Positions 18,200 to 27,036 of a DNA stretch of 64,000 nt are shown piece after piece. Position 1 is the stretch's first letter. Each line of letters opens with the position of its first letter. Source of the DNA: CAYYIS01 sp964470965 (GTDB lineage: Bacteria > JAAXHH01 > JABIQT01); NCBI GenBank assembly GCA_964470965.1, contig CAYYIS010000022.1, positions 13,022 to 77,021 of the forward strand, in the 5' to 3' direction. The notes beneath the pieces are model-generated. The model had not been told where the DNA came from. It worked only from the letters and a program-made list of their open reading frames with translations, and did no database searches. The position numbers and the translations under genes were made by a program.

Positions 18200-19186
18200 A
18201 TGGAAGATGGAACGGAGGCCACCCGTCGGCAATCAATGGAACCGGCGGATTTATCGGAGCCCAGAACCATCTGGCAGCAGATCCAAAAAAATCGGCTCCT
18301 TATGTCAGGCGGCGGGATCGTGGGGGCGTTGATGTTGCTCGCCCTTACCGCTCCGTTACTTACTCAATGGAATATACTGGACGACCCGATGGAACAGTTC
18401 CCGCAGGGACTTGACCCGTACGGTCTGCCGTTGGCACCGGGCGGCGTGCACAGCCTTGGCACAGACAGCCTGGGAAGGGATATGCTCAGCCGGGTAGTCC
18501 ATGGTACCAGGATTTCTCTGACGGTGGGCATCATCGCCATGCTAACGGCACTCTGCATCGGCGTTACGGTAGGGGTAATAGCCGGTTATTTCGGTACCTG
18601 GGTTAACGCGGTTCTCATGCGTGGAACGGATGTGATGATGACTATACCGGGGTTGCTTCTCGCTATCGCTTTTGCCAGTTTGATGGACGGCAGACAGGTT
18701 CATCTCCATCCCTCCTGGACCGACTGGCATGAACTCGATCTGACTTTGGAGCGAGGGATTCTCAGCGTGCTCCTGGTTATCGGCATTGTCAGTTGGACCT
18801 GGATCGCCCGTGTGGTCCGTAGCCAGGTGATCTCGGTAAAGGAACGTGAGTTTGTGGAAGCGTCTCGGGCCATGGGGTGCCGACATCGCAGGATTATCGT
18901 TCGACACATAGCGCCCAATATTCTCCCGACAGTCATCATAGTAGCTACACTGAGCACGGCCGGTACCATTCTGCTCGATGCCGGGCTGAGCTACCTGGGG
19001 GTGGGCGTTCCACCGCCGGCCCCATCCTGGGGAACCATGATCGCAGACGGCCAACCATACTTCATTGTAGCGCCTCATCTAACCGTCATTCCCGGCTTTG
19101 CCATTATCCTCACGGTCGTAGGTTTCAACCTGTTGGGTCAGGGGCTGCAGGACGTTCTGGACCCGTACGAGAAGGGACGCAGATGA
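18200..19186 (+). CDS. ABC transporter permease, DppC/OppC type
   Basis: 328 residues from ATG 18200. A cytoplasmic amino end leads to a helix at about 35-55 (LLMSGGGIVGALMLLAL), then SLGTDSLGRDMLSRVVHGTR and four more helices. The coupling loop has EFVEASRAMGCRHRR, and the C terminus is LLGQGLQDVLDPYEKG. In importer 2 the order is permease C, binding protein, permease B, unlike importer 1. The start is uncertain: TTG 18170 would add 10 residues but its GAGG is only one base away; ATG 18200 has AAAAGGG 12 bases upstream. The stop overlaps the next start (ATGA). Confidence 0.9.
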   Translation: MEDGTEATRRQSMEPADLSEPRTIWQQIQKNRLLMSGGGIVGALMLLALTAPLLTQWNILDDPMEQFPQGLDPYGLPLAPGGVHSLGTDSLGRDMLSRVVHGTRISLTVGIIAMLTALCIGVTVGVIAGYFGTWVNAVLMRGTDVMMTIPGLLLAIAFASLMDGRQVHLHPSWTDWHELDLTLERGILSVLLVIGIVSWTWIARVVRSQVISVKEREFVEASRAMGCRHRRIIVRHIAPNILPTVIIVATLSTAGTILLDAGLSYLGVGVPPPAPSWGTMIADGQPYFIVAPHLTVIPGFAIILTVVGFNLLGQGLQDVLDPYEKGRR

Positions 19187-20814
19187 AGGCGTACGGAAAA
19201 TCTCTCCCCTTGATAACGGTGTTTTTACTGTCCACAGTGGGCGTCGGGTGTGATTCCGTACAACACGTCGAGCGAGTGCTGCGGAACGACAGGGCGCTTC
19301 GTATCGCAATCCCTTCGGACGCCCGGACCCTTGATCCTGCCATTGCCTACGACGTGGTCACCTGGCCCCTGGTAAGGGCTGTGTTTCATGGGCTCATAGA
19401 CTATGACGACGATTTGGCGTTGATTCCCTGGCAGTCTGACGGCTGGGAGATATCTGACGATGGGGCAACCATTACATTTCACTTGACGCCGGGAATCACA
19501 TTCTCTAACGGCAGGGAAGTTACCGCGGAGGATTACGTATATACACTGACGCGCCTGCTGGATCTTAAAACGAAATCGCCCGGCCAGGGATTCTTCAGGA
19601 ACATCGTAGGCTCTGCGGCCTTCCAGGACGGTGACGCGCCCAACGTCGCCGGCCTAGACGCGAAAGGGCGATACACCTTTGAAATTAGGCTCCAGAAACC
19701 GGACCCAACCTTCCTGCACGTCATGGCAATGCCCTTCGCCTACGTTGTGCCGAAAGAGGCCGTGAGCGCTACCGGGGGGGAATTTGCCCGCAATCCGGTA
19801 GGCAGCGGTGCTTTTGTTCTTTCCGAATGGAAACGCGGAAGCTGGATGCGGTTTAAACGCAATCTAAATTATGCGTGGCCCGAACGGGTTAAGCTGGATG
19901 CCTTCGAGATTGTGGTGGGCGGAGACGGCGCCCTCCATATGATGATGTTCGAGCGGGGGGAGCTGGATATCGCAAATGTAACCGATGTGGGCATTCCCGA
20001 CCCCGATTTCGTGAGGGTGATGAAAGACCCCGTACTCAAAGAGTATGTCGAATCCCAACCACTGAACGCCGTAAGGTATCTGTCGATGAATACGGAGATT
20101 TCGCCGTTCGATAATGTCCTTGTCAGACAGGCGGTCAATTATGCCGTGGATAAGAAACGTATCATTCGGCTGATGAGCGGCCGCGGGGTGCCGGCGAGGG
20201 GTGTGTTGCCGCCGGGGATGCCCGGATTCAATCCCCATAGGACAGGTTACCCGTATACTCCAGCAAAGGCGAAACAGCTTCTTCGCGAGGCTGGGTATCC
20301 GGAGGGATTTGAGACGGAATTGTGGATCAACGCCAACATGAACACCGAAGTCAGGCAATCACAGGCTATTCAGCAGGACCTCGCGAAAGTAGGTATCAAG
20401 GTGTCCATTAAGGCGGTCACCGGAGCTACGAGAATAGAGGCGGTCGGGCGCAGGAAGACGGTACCCATGGCGCACTTCGGCTGGTATCAGGACTATCCCG
20501 ATCCCAGTAATTTCCTGGATGTGCTGCTCAGCGGTCACCGGATTACGGAGGTAAACAGTAACAACGTGGCGTTTTATGACAACAGCGAAGTAAACGACTT
20601 GCTGTCAAGAGCAGCCTATGATCTGGATCCTCAACACAGGTTGTCGTTATATCAACAGGCAGAATCCATCATCGTCGACGAAGCCCCATGGGTGTTTTTG
20701 TATCATCCGAACATGTACATACTCAGACAACCCTGGCTGCATGGGCTGGATTTGAATCCGGTCTGGCCTATCCGCTATGAACGTATGTGGATAGACACCG
20801 GTAAGGGAAGCTGA
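19183..20814 (+). CDS. ABC transporter substrate-binding lipoprotein, family 5 (DppA/OppA-like)
   Basis: 543 residues. A signal peptide ends in the lipobox VGVGC (Cys24), so the mature protein is membrane-anchored. The SBP_bac_5 domain follows: IPSDARTLDPAIAYD, FHGLIDYDD, FHLTPGITFSNGREVTAEDYVYT, VGSGAFVLSEW, RQAVNYAVDKKRI and FGWYQDYPDPSNFLD, all close to dipeptide/oligopeptide receptors. It starts at ATG 19183, overlapping the permease stop by four bases, and its stop overlaps the next permease start by one base. Ligand unknown; peptides are the default guess. Confidence 0.92.
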   Translation: MKAYGKSLPLITVFLLSTVGVGCDSVQHVERVLRNDRALRIAIPSDARTLDPAIAYDVVTWPLVRAVFHGLIDYDDDLALIPWQSDGWEISDDGATITFHLTPGITFSNGREVTAEDYVYTLTRLLDLKTKSPGQGFFRNIVGSAAFQDGDAPNVAGLDAKGRYTFEIRLQKPDPTFLHVMAMPFAYVVPKEAVSATGGEFARNPVGSGAFVLSEWKRGSWMRFKRNLNYAWPERVKLDAFEIVVGGDGALHMMMFERGELDIANVTDVGIPDPDFVRVMKDPVLKEYVESQPLNAVRYLSMNTEISPFDNVLVRQAVNYAVDKKRIIRLMSGRGVPARGVLPPGMPGFNPHRTGYPYTPAKAKQLLREAGYPEGFETELWINANMNTEVRQSQAIQQDLAKVGIKVSIKAVTGATRIEAVGRRKTVPMAHFGWYQDYPDPSNFLDVLLSGHRITEVNSNNVAFYDNSEVNDLLSRAAYDLDPQHRLSLYQQAESIIVDEAPWVFLYHPNMYILRQPWLHGLDLNPVWPIRYERMWIDTGKGS

Positions 20815-21734
20815 TGCTCTCGCGTATCACATATCGCCTGCTCTGGGCAGTTATAATCCTCTGGGGCACTACCGTGATTACCTTTCTGATTGCCCATTCG
20901 GTACCGGCGGACCCGGCGCGGGTCTATGCAGGCGCCAATGCCGATGCGGAGACGATCGCCCGTATCCGTCAGGAGATGGGCTTGAAAGATCCACTGATAA
21001 AACAATACGGGCGGTATGTGCTGGCACTCGTCCAGGGTGATCTGGGTACGTCTCTTGTAACCAATGAAAAGGTGCGGGATGCGATTCTGGAAAGATTTCC
21101 GACCACCGCGGTGCTGGCGATTACAGCCATCGTTTTCTGGATGCTCATCAGTCTGCCGCTCGGCGTGGTTACCGCAAAATACCGGGGTCGCTGGATCGAC
21201 AGGACGGTACTGGTGGTAGGGATGATCGCCATCTCATTGCCAGTGTTCTGGCTTGCCCGAATGCTTCAATATGAACTGGCATACCGCTCCGGATTATTTC
21301 CGGTGGCGGGATTTTTCAGCTGGAAGCACATCATTCTTCCCGCTCTGACGCTCGCCCTGGTGACGTCCGGTTATTATGCCCGGTTAATACACGCGAATAT
21401 GGTGGAAGCGCTGGGACATGACTACATCCGGGTGGCTAGGGCGAAAGGGTTGGCTGAGGCGGTGGTGCTGTGCAGGCATGCATTGCGTAATGCTATGATA
21501 CCGGTGGTTACGGTCCTGGGTATGGACGTGGCCGCACTCCTCGGAGGAGTGGTGTTTACAGAAAATGTATTCGCACTCCCTGGAATCGGGACACTTGCGC
21601 TCCAGGCGGTATTCAATCTGGATGTTCCGATGATCATGGGGGTCGTTCTGTTCTCTGCCACACTGGTGGTAATGGTCAACCTCTTGGTTGATTTCCTGTA
21701 TCAGTGGATCGACCCGAGGGTGCAGGCGGAATAA
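20814..21734 (+). CDS. ABC transporter permease, DppB/OppB type
   Basis: 306 residues with six hydrophobic segments. N-terminal ITYRLLWAVIILWGTTVITFLIAHS is followed by the periplasmic MGLKDPLIKQYGRYV and GDLGTSL, the coupling loop YIRVARAKGLAEA (about 200-215), GGVVFTENVFALPGIG and the C-terminal LYQWIDPRVQAE. It completes importer 2. As with importer 1, no ATPase gene is adjacent. The PhyH gene at 21748 begins 13 bases after the stop, so that oxygenase probably shares this mRNA. Confidence 0.92.
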   Translation: MLSRITYRLLWAVIILWGTTVITFLIAHSVPADPARVYAGANADAETIARIRQEMGLKDPLIKQYGRYVLALVQGDLGTSLVTNEKVRDAILERFPTTAVLAITAIVFWMLISLPLGVVTAKYRGRWIDRTVLVVGMIAISLPVFWLARMLQYELAYRSGLFPVAGFFSWKHIILPALTLALVTSGYYARLIHANMVEALGHDYIRVARAKGLAEAVVLCRHALRNAMIPVVTVLGMDVAALLGGVVFTENVFALPGIGTLALQAVFNLDVPMIMGVVLFSATLVVMVNLLVDFLYQWIDPRVQAE

Positions 21735-21747
21735 CAGGAGTGGCACA

Positions 21748-22593
21748 TTGGTTAAATCATTGAAGGAACAGTGGGATGCGGAAGGTTATGCGGTGGTGCC
21801 CGGGATCTACCACAGCGAAACAACAGAGCGGTTGCTGCCTGTGTGCGAGGGGATTCTCGATCAGTGGCGCAAAGAGAGTCCGGAAGATGGTAAACCTGGG
21901 GGCGGTCCGCAAGCAACGGTGATGAGACATCTCAATCATCCGGGTTATTTTAAAATGCATCCGGAGTGGAAAAACCTGATCCTTGAGTCCGTGGCCGATA
22001 GGCGTGTCCTCGATGTAGCCCGGGAAGTCCTCGGAGAAGATCCCATGTTTCGCACAACGAGTTTTTTTTTCAACCCGACCGGGACGAGTCGGGATGGTAA
22101 CTGGCACCGGGACTCTCAATTCAAGCATCCCGATGAAAAAGAGGAAAAAGTATTCCTGGAACGGAGATTCGGCACAACATCCGGAATCCAGGTGCAGATC
22201 GCTTTGACCCCCTCGGAAGATATCGAATATGTCCCCAGGTCTCACCTGCGGTGGGATACGCCTGAAGAATACCGTATTCGCCGTGCTGAGGAGCAGAAGA
22301 ACAATGCCTCCAACGCGATGCCCGGTGCCATAAGACTGAAACAGGAACCGGGTGATGCCGTTCTCTTCAATCCGCTGGGTTTGCACAGGGGGCGATATCA
22401 TGCGGATAAACGGCGACGCACCTATATGCTGACCTACATGCCGGCCTCCGTGCATTACATCGATTATTTTTCACATCAACCGTGGTTTCTGACAACGGGA
22501 TATCTCGACGGCTTGACGCAGTCTTCCAGGTTGTTTTTTGAGAGGTTCATCGAAGAATACAGGAGGGATTGGACGGGCGCCGCCGGTATATAA
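21748..22593 (+). CDS. PhyH-family Fe(II)/2-oxoglutarate dioxygenase (canonical HxD)
   Basis: 281 residues starting at TTG 21748, with AGGAG 7 bases upstream. A longer frame back to 21688 would run into the permease gene. Iron ligands are His120-x-Asp122 (NWHRDS) and His213 (GLHRG), with Arg222-224 for 2-oxoglutarate. EYVPRSHLRW is the turn. It is the last gene of importer operon 2, so the imported compound or a derivative is the likely substrate. Its stop codon abuts the stop of the convergent DsbA-like gene with no spacer. Confidence 0.85.
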   Translation: MVKSLKEQWDAEGYAVVPGIYHSETTERLLPVCEGILDQWRKESPEDGKPGGGPQATVMRHLNHPGYFKMHPEWKNLILESVADRRVLDVAREVLGEDPMFRTTSFFFNPTGTSRDGNWHRDSQFKHPDEKEEKVFLERRFGTTSGIQVQIALTPSEDIEYVPRSHLRWDTPEEYRIRRAEEQKNNASNAMPGAIRLKQEPGDAVLFNPLGLHRGRYHADKRRRTYMLTYMPASVHYIDYFSHQPWFLTTGYLDGLTQSSRLFFERFIEEYRRDWTGAAGI

Positions 22594-23217
22594 TCAAGAG
22601 ACCAGGGCAGCACTCAACATCTCGTAGATGTGTTCGGGCTCATCGTAGCCGGAAGCCAGCCAGATCAGGTCATCGCGGTGTTCGAAGATGAGACTCGGAA
22701 ATTGATTGGCCGATAGGGAGCGTCTCAGTGTGAAATCTTCTTGGAGATTCTGTTCGATTTCCCATGAGACGATCGCCTCTGCAAAGGTATCCGTGTCCAG
22801 GTTAAGATCGCCGGCAAGTGAAACAAGCGTATCGATATCGGAAGGATTTTGACCTTCGAGGTAGTAAGCCCGCTGGATACGGTGGTACATGAGCGGGGCG
22901 CCAAAGGGGTGTTGCGCCGCCGCGGAGAGCACCGCACGGCAGGCAGGGTAGGTGGAGCGGCGCGGTAGGCATTTCTCCCAGAAGTCCCAGTTGAATTCAG
23001 CGCCTGTCCGCTCTGCGACCGCGCGCCATTGTTCCTGGACATATTGGCGGGTTTCTTCGGGCATCACTTCATCGGAATCTTTGGCAAGGCCGCCCATTAC
23101 ATACCGGATTGGAATATCTTCCGGCAGCATTTCGGTGACCTCGGCGATGACGGGCTGAAACCCCCAGCACCAGGAGCACATAGGATCGGAGACATAATAC
23201 AGAGTGGACCAGTTCAT
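22594..23217 (-). CDS. DsbA-family (FrnE/HCCA-isomerase-like) thioredoxin-fold protein
   Basis: 207 residues, no signal peptide. It begins with a beta strand and the redox motif Cys14-Ser-Trp-Cys17 (DPMCSWCWGF), typical of the cytoplasmic DsbA/FrnE group. The helical insert contains YPACRAVLSAA and AYYLEGQNPSD, and the cis-Pro region is ANQFPSLIF. Probable thiol oxidoreductase or disulfide isomerase in the cytoplasm. It is divergent from the GH172 gene. A leaderless promoter is possible (TTGACA on the minus strand at 23252-23247), but this is weak. Confidence 0.85.
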   Translation of the reverse strand: MNWSTLYYVSDPMCSWCWGFQPVIAEVTEMLPEDIPIRYVMGGLAKDSDEVMPEETRQYVQEQWRAVAERTGAEFNWDFWEKCLPRRSTYPACRAVLSAAAQHPFGAPLMYHRIQRAYYLEGQNPSDIDTLVSLAGDLNLDTDTFAEAIVSWEIEQNLQEDFTLRRSLSANQFPSLIFEHRDDLIWLASGYDEPEHIYEMLSAALVS

Positions 23218-23275
23218 ATAGGTAAAAAAGTAAATTTGTTAATTACTGTCAAGGAACATCACATGAGGAGATGAA

Positions 23276-24370
23276 ATGGAATACTTCAGCGGTTTAGGAA
23301 TGAACATGGGGACACTGTCCCGTCTGTCGAAGGCGAAGTCAAGGTCGATCAGTCCTGAAAATTTAACGGGTGAACCGGGCAAGGGCGGTATGGCCACGGA
23401 GGGAACCGGGGCTGTCCACGCTCGCTATCTCGGTCAGGGTTGGAAGATGTCACCCTCCATCGATATTCAGCCCGGGGAGACGTTCACACTTGCCGACATA
23501 GAGGGGCCCGGTGCCATACAGCATATCTGGATGACACCCACCGGGCACTGGCGCTTCTCGATCATCAGAATCTATTGGGACGACGAAGAAACACCGTCCG
23601 TGGAATGTCCGGTCGGCGACTTCTTTGCCTGCGGATGGGGTGAATACGCACAGGTGACATCCATGGCCGTCTGTGTAAATCCGGGTAGTGCTTTCAACTG
23701 CTACTGGGAGATGCCATTCCGGAAGCGCTGCCGGATTACGATGGAGAACCTGGCGGATGCAAAAATGCGGGTGTATTACCAGATTGACTACACCCTGACT
23801 GAGGTGCCGGATGATGCCGCCTATTTCCATGCGCAATTTCGACGGGTGAATCCACTGCCCTATAAAGAAGTGTACACGATACTGGATGGCGTACAGGGCC
23901 ATGGACATTTTGTTGGCACCTACATGGCGTGGGGGGTGAACAACAACGGTTGGTGGGGTGAGGGCGAGATCAAATTCTTTATAGATGGTGACGGAGAATT
24001 CCCGACAATCTGCGGAACAGGTACCGAGGACTATTTCTGCGGATCGTATAATTTCGATCACGACAATGCGTACCGTGAGTTCACAACACCCTACGCCGGA
24101 TTGCCTCAGGTGATACGACCCGATGGTCTGTACCGGTCACAGCAAAGGTTCGGCATGTATCGCTGGCATGTTATGGATCCGGTCAGGTTCGAAAAAGACC
24201 TGCGCGTGACCATCCAGGCGCTCGGATGGCGGCAGCGGATGGGGTGGACCGAGGGCGGTCCCTACCTGCCGCTTCAGGATGATATCGCTTCTGTGGCCTA
24301 CTGGTACCAGACGCTTCCGGCCGCACCATTCCCCAAGCTGAGCGATCGGGAATATCTGGAGGTCGTCTGA
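23276..24370 (+). CDS. GH172 (DUF2961) glycoside hydrolase-like protein
   Basis: 364 residues; the whole protein fits DUF2961, now CAZy family GH172 (difructose dianhydride and alpha-D-fructofuranosyl/arabinofuranosyl enzymes). Diagnostic stretches are GPGAIQHIWMT, a jelly-roll core, and the active-site block WWGEGEIKFFIDGD followed by PTICGTGTEDYF. The acid/base and nucleophile are probably among Glu229/Glu231 and Glu251. No signal peptide, so it would act on imported sugars or by an atypical route. GAGGAG lies 5 bases before the ATG. An MFS transporter gene follows 52 bases later and could supply substrate. Confidence 0.85.
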   Translation: MEYFSGLGMNMGTLSRLSKAKSRSISPENLTGEPGKGGMATEGTGAVHARYLGQGWKMSPSIDIQPGETFTLADIEGPGAIQHIWMTPTGHWRFSIIRIYWDDEETPSVECPVGDFFACGWGEYAQVTSMAVCVNPGSAFNCYWEMPFRKRCRITMENLADAKMRVYYQIDYTLTEVPDDAAYFHAQFRRVNPLPYKEVYTILDGVQGHGHFVGTYMAWGVNNNGWWGEGEIKFFIDGDGEFPTICGTGTEDYFCGSYNFDHDNAYREFTTPYAGLPQVIRPDGLYRSQQRFGMYRWHVMDPVRFEKDLRVTIQALGWRQRMGWTEGGPYLPLQDDIASVAYWYQTLPAAPFPKLSDREYLEVV

Positions 24371-24422
24371 TGTTGATACCGCCTCGTATCACCCCTTACT
24401 TGTCAAGGATCATCGTATCGAC

Positions 24423-25679
24423 ATGTTAAAATCACCCGTCCCGCAATCAGTCAGCCGCCGTATATCAAGCACCGTGTTTGCCACTCAGAGTCTATACGGC
24501 GCCTGTATGATTGCATCATTTACGCTCATTCCCATCGTGGCCGCAGACCTGTACGGTGAGGAAACTATGGCCGGTCTTCCCATGACCTTGTCGTTTATGG
24601 CCCGTGCTCTCTGTGCCTATCCTTTCGGGTGGATCATGGACCGGTTTGGGAGACGACCAGGGCTATCGATGGGATACGTGAACGTCGTACTCGGTTCCGC
24701 GTTGTGCGTGGCGGCAATCGGTTGGGATTCTTTTATTGGATTCTCTCTTGGGGTCATGATTGCGGGTTCCGGCAGGGCGGCTACCGAGCAGGCGCGTTTT
24801 ATCGGTGCGGAAGCGTACCCTGTGGTAAGAAGGCCTAAAATTATTGGCATGATAGTCTTTGCAGGAACGGTCGGCGCCGTCGGAGGCCCCATACTCGTTG
24901 CACCTTCCACCGAGATAGTCGCAGGATTCGGGCTGGACCCCAGTACCGGGCCGTTCGCTATGGCGGTCGTGCTGTCAAGTGTCGCAGTCCTGTTGACCTT
25001 TACCCTTCTTCGTCCGGATCCCCTGTCTCTGGCCATGCTCCACGCGGCAGGGCAGAAGGATACCGAACCGGCACAGGAAATCCGCCCCTTAAAAGAGATA
25101 TTCTCAAATCCGACGGTTAAATATGCCACGGCGGCCATGGTCATCGGTCAGTTGGTTATGACGCTCCTGATGGTCATAACGCCTCTGCATATGAATCATC
25201 ACGCACATTCGACGCAGGCCATCTCTCTTGTCATTATGGCGCATGCAATGGGGATGTTCGGCCTTTCAAGTTTTACAGGATGGCTAGTCGGCCGGTACGG
25301 ACGTGAAACGGTGATAAACCTGGGTGTTGTGACGCTCGTCATCTCAAGTATTCTAACGCCGATTTCACCTCAGTTCACACCTCTTGCGCTTGCTTTGTTC
25401 CTCCTTGGCCTGGGATGGAATTTCTGTTTTATCGCCGGGTCTTCGCTCCTGTCCGATTCTCTGGCGCCACAGGAAAAAGGACGGGTTCAAGGGGCCAATG
25501 AAATGTTAATTTCTATCGCCGCCAGCCTGGGGGCGATGGGTACCGGGGTGGCATTCGGCGGTGGTGGTATCATTGCATGTTCGGTGATCGGTTTTGTTTT
25601 CTCGATTGGACTTGGCGTGTACGGTTTTATCTACGGCAGGCGCACAGCCCCTGACATGATTACCGGGCAATCTGGCTGA
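24423..25679 (+). CDS. MFS transporter
   Basis: 418 residues with about 12 hydrophobic helices. The signature loop after helix 2 reads GWIMDRFGRRPGLSMG, and the equivalent in the second half is GWLVGRYGRETVINLG. A cytoplasmic central loop (about 200-230) separates the halves. Specificity unknown; closest in style to drug/sugar-like MFS_1 members. It lies between GH172 and threonine dehydratase, on the same strand. Confidence 0.85.
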   Translation: MLKSPVPQSVSRRISSTVFATQSLYGACMIASFTLIPIVAADLYGEETMAGLPMTLSFMARALCAYPFGWIMDRFGRRPGLSMGYVNVVLGSALCVAAIGWDSFIGFSLGVMIAGSGRAATEQARFIGAEAYPVVRRPKIIGMIVFAGTVGAVGGPILVAPSTEIVAGFGLDPSTGPFAMAVVLSSVAVLLTFTLLRPDPLSLAMLHAAGQKDTEPAQEIRPLKEIFSNPTVKYATAAMVIGQLVMTLLMVITPLHMNHHAHSTQAISLVIMAHAMGMFGLSSFTGWLVGRYGRETVINLGVVTLVISSILTPISPQFTPLALALFLLGLGWNFCFIAGSSLLSDSLAPQEKGRVQGANEMLISIAASLGAMGTGVAFGGGGIIACSVIGFVFSIGLGVYGFIYGRRTAPDMITGQSG

Positions 25680-25703
25680 GTAGTCCGCAAGTTGGGAGTA
25701 ACT

Positions 25704-26918
25704 ATGACATCCGTGTCATTTCAGGACATTCAGAATGCGGCCGACCGGATACGGGGAACTCTGGTTGAAACGCCCTGTTCTGTGTCAAAGACGCTATCAA
25801 GCATAACCGGTGCAGAGATCGTACTGAAATTCGAAAACCTGCAGTTCACCGCTGCCTTCAAGGAACGTGGAGCACTCGTCAAACTACTGTCCCTGACGGA
25901 TGAAAAGAGGAAAAAGGGTGTGGTCGCTATGTCTGCGGGCAACCATGCCCAGGCGGTCGCTTACCACGCCCAGCGGCTAGAGATTCCAGCCACCATCGTG
26001 ATGCCGAAGTACACACCCCTCATCAAAGTGGAACGGACCCGTGGATTCGGCGCGGAAGTGGTTCTGCATGGGGAAGGATTTGACGATACAAGGGCATTCA
26101 CGGAACAGCATGCAAAAGAGAACGGCCTCCTGTTGATTCATCCGTATGACGACCCCCATATAATTGCGGGTCAAGGCACGGTGGCCCTGGAGATGCTTTC
26201 TGCGTTTCCCGACCTCGATGTCATCGTGGCACCGCTGGGCGGGGGAGGTTTGATTTCCGGCTGTGCGGTCGCGGCCAAGGGGGTGAAGCCCGAAATCGCG
26301 GTGGTCGGTGCGCAGGCGTCACGGTTTCCATCCATGCGCCAGGCGCTCCGGGGGGAGCCTGTAAGGTGCGGGGCCTCGACCATGGCGGACGGCATAGCAG
26401 TGAAAGAGCCTGGTAAACTGACGCTGGAGATCGTTCGGGAATACGTGGACGATATTCTGTTACTTGATGAAGAGGATATAGAAAGGGCCGTCCTCCATCT
26501 GCTCGAGGTGGAGAAGACGGTGGTGGAAGGCGCCGGTGCGGTCGGCCTCGCGGCTGTCATGCGGTATCCGGAACAGTTTCGAAACAGGCAGGTGGGGTTG
26601 ATATTGTCCGGCGGGAACATCGACCTGCTGATCCTGTCGTCTATCATCCAACGGGGACTGGTTCGGACCGGGCGATTGATACGGCTTGTGGTCGAAGTCA
26701 GGGATATTCCCGGATCCCTGGCTGACGTTACAAACTGCCTCGGCAGTGTTGGTGCGAGCATAGTGGACGTATTTCACCATCGTGCTTTTACGAGTGTGCC
26801 GCTTCAATCGGTCGAAGTCGAATTTGTTTTGCAGGCAAGGGGCGTGGATCACGTACAGAAAATAATCAGCACCCTTAACGAAAGAGGGTATCAGGCCCGG
26901 ATGCACGATGTGATTTGA
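25704..26918 (+). CDS. ilvA: Threonine ammonia-lyase (threonine/serine dehydratase) with ACT domain
   Basis: PLP enzyme that deaminates threonine to 2-oxobutanoate (or serine to pyruvate). 404 residues. Lys53 in TAAFKERGA binds PLP, SAGNHAQA is the substrate loop, and GGGGLISG (179-186) is the phosphate-binding glycine loop. A C-terminal ACT-like domain (about 325-404, VEVRDIPGSLADV) is short, as in the TdcB/YgeX-like catabolic-length enzymes (about 400 residues) rather than the 500-residue IlvA with two ACT units. ATG 25704 has GGGAG 5 bases upstream; TTG 25692 is rejected. Confidence 0.9.
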   Translation: MTSVSFQDIQNAADRIRGTLVETPCSVSKTLSSITGAEIVLKFENLQFTAAFKERGALVKLLSLTDEKRKKGVVAMSAGNHAQAVAYHAQRLEIPATIVMPKYTPLIKVERTRGFGAEVVLHGEGFDDTRAFTEQHAKENGLLLIHPYDDPHIIAGQGTVALEMLSAFPDLDVIVAPLGGGGLISGCAVAAKGVKPEIAVVGAQASRFPSMRQALRGEPVRCGASTMADGIAVKEPGKLTLEIVREYVDDILLLDEEDIERAVLHLLEVEKTVVEGAGAVGLAAVMRYPEQFRNRQVGLILSGGNIDLLILSSIIQRGLVRTGRLIRLVVEVRDIPGSLADVTNCLGSVGASIVDVFHHRAFTSVPLQSVEVEFVLQARGVDHVQKIISTLNERGYQARMHDVI

Positions 26919-26944
26919 CAAACAGAATCCATGCTAGATATCGC

Positions 26945-26974
26945 TTGACGGTACGCTGGTTCTTAAGCTAAATT
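26945..26974 (+). promoter_or_regulatory. Candidate promoter for the M3 oligopeptidase gene
   Basis: TTGACG (26945-26950), an 18-base spacer and TAAATT (26969-26974, four of six) lie 63 bases before the ATG at 27037. Confidence 0.4.
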
Positions 26975-27036
26975 GTGTCCGGTCAAAAAATTGATCGCGG
27001 GTGTAACTGGCAAGCCGTCTACAAGAAAGGTATGTA

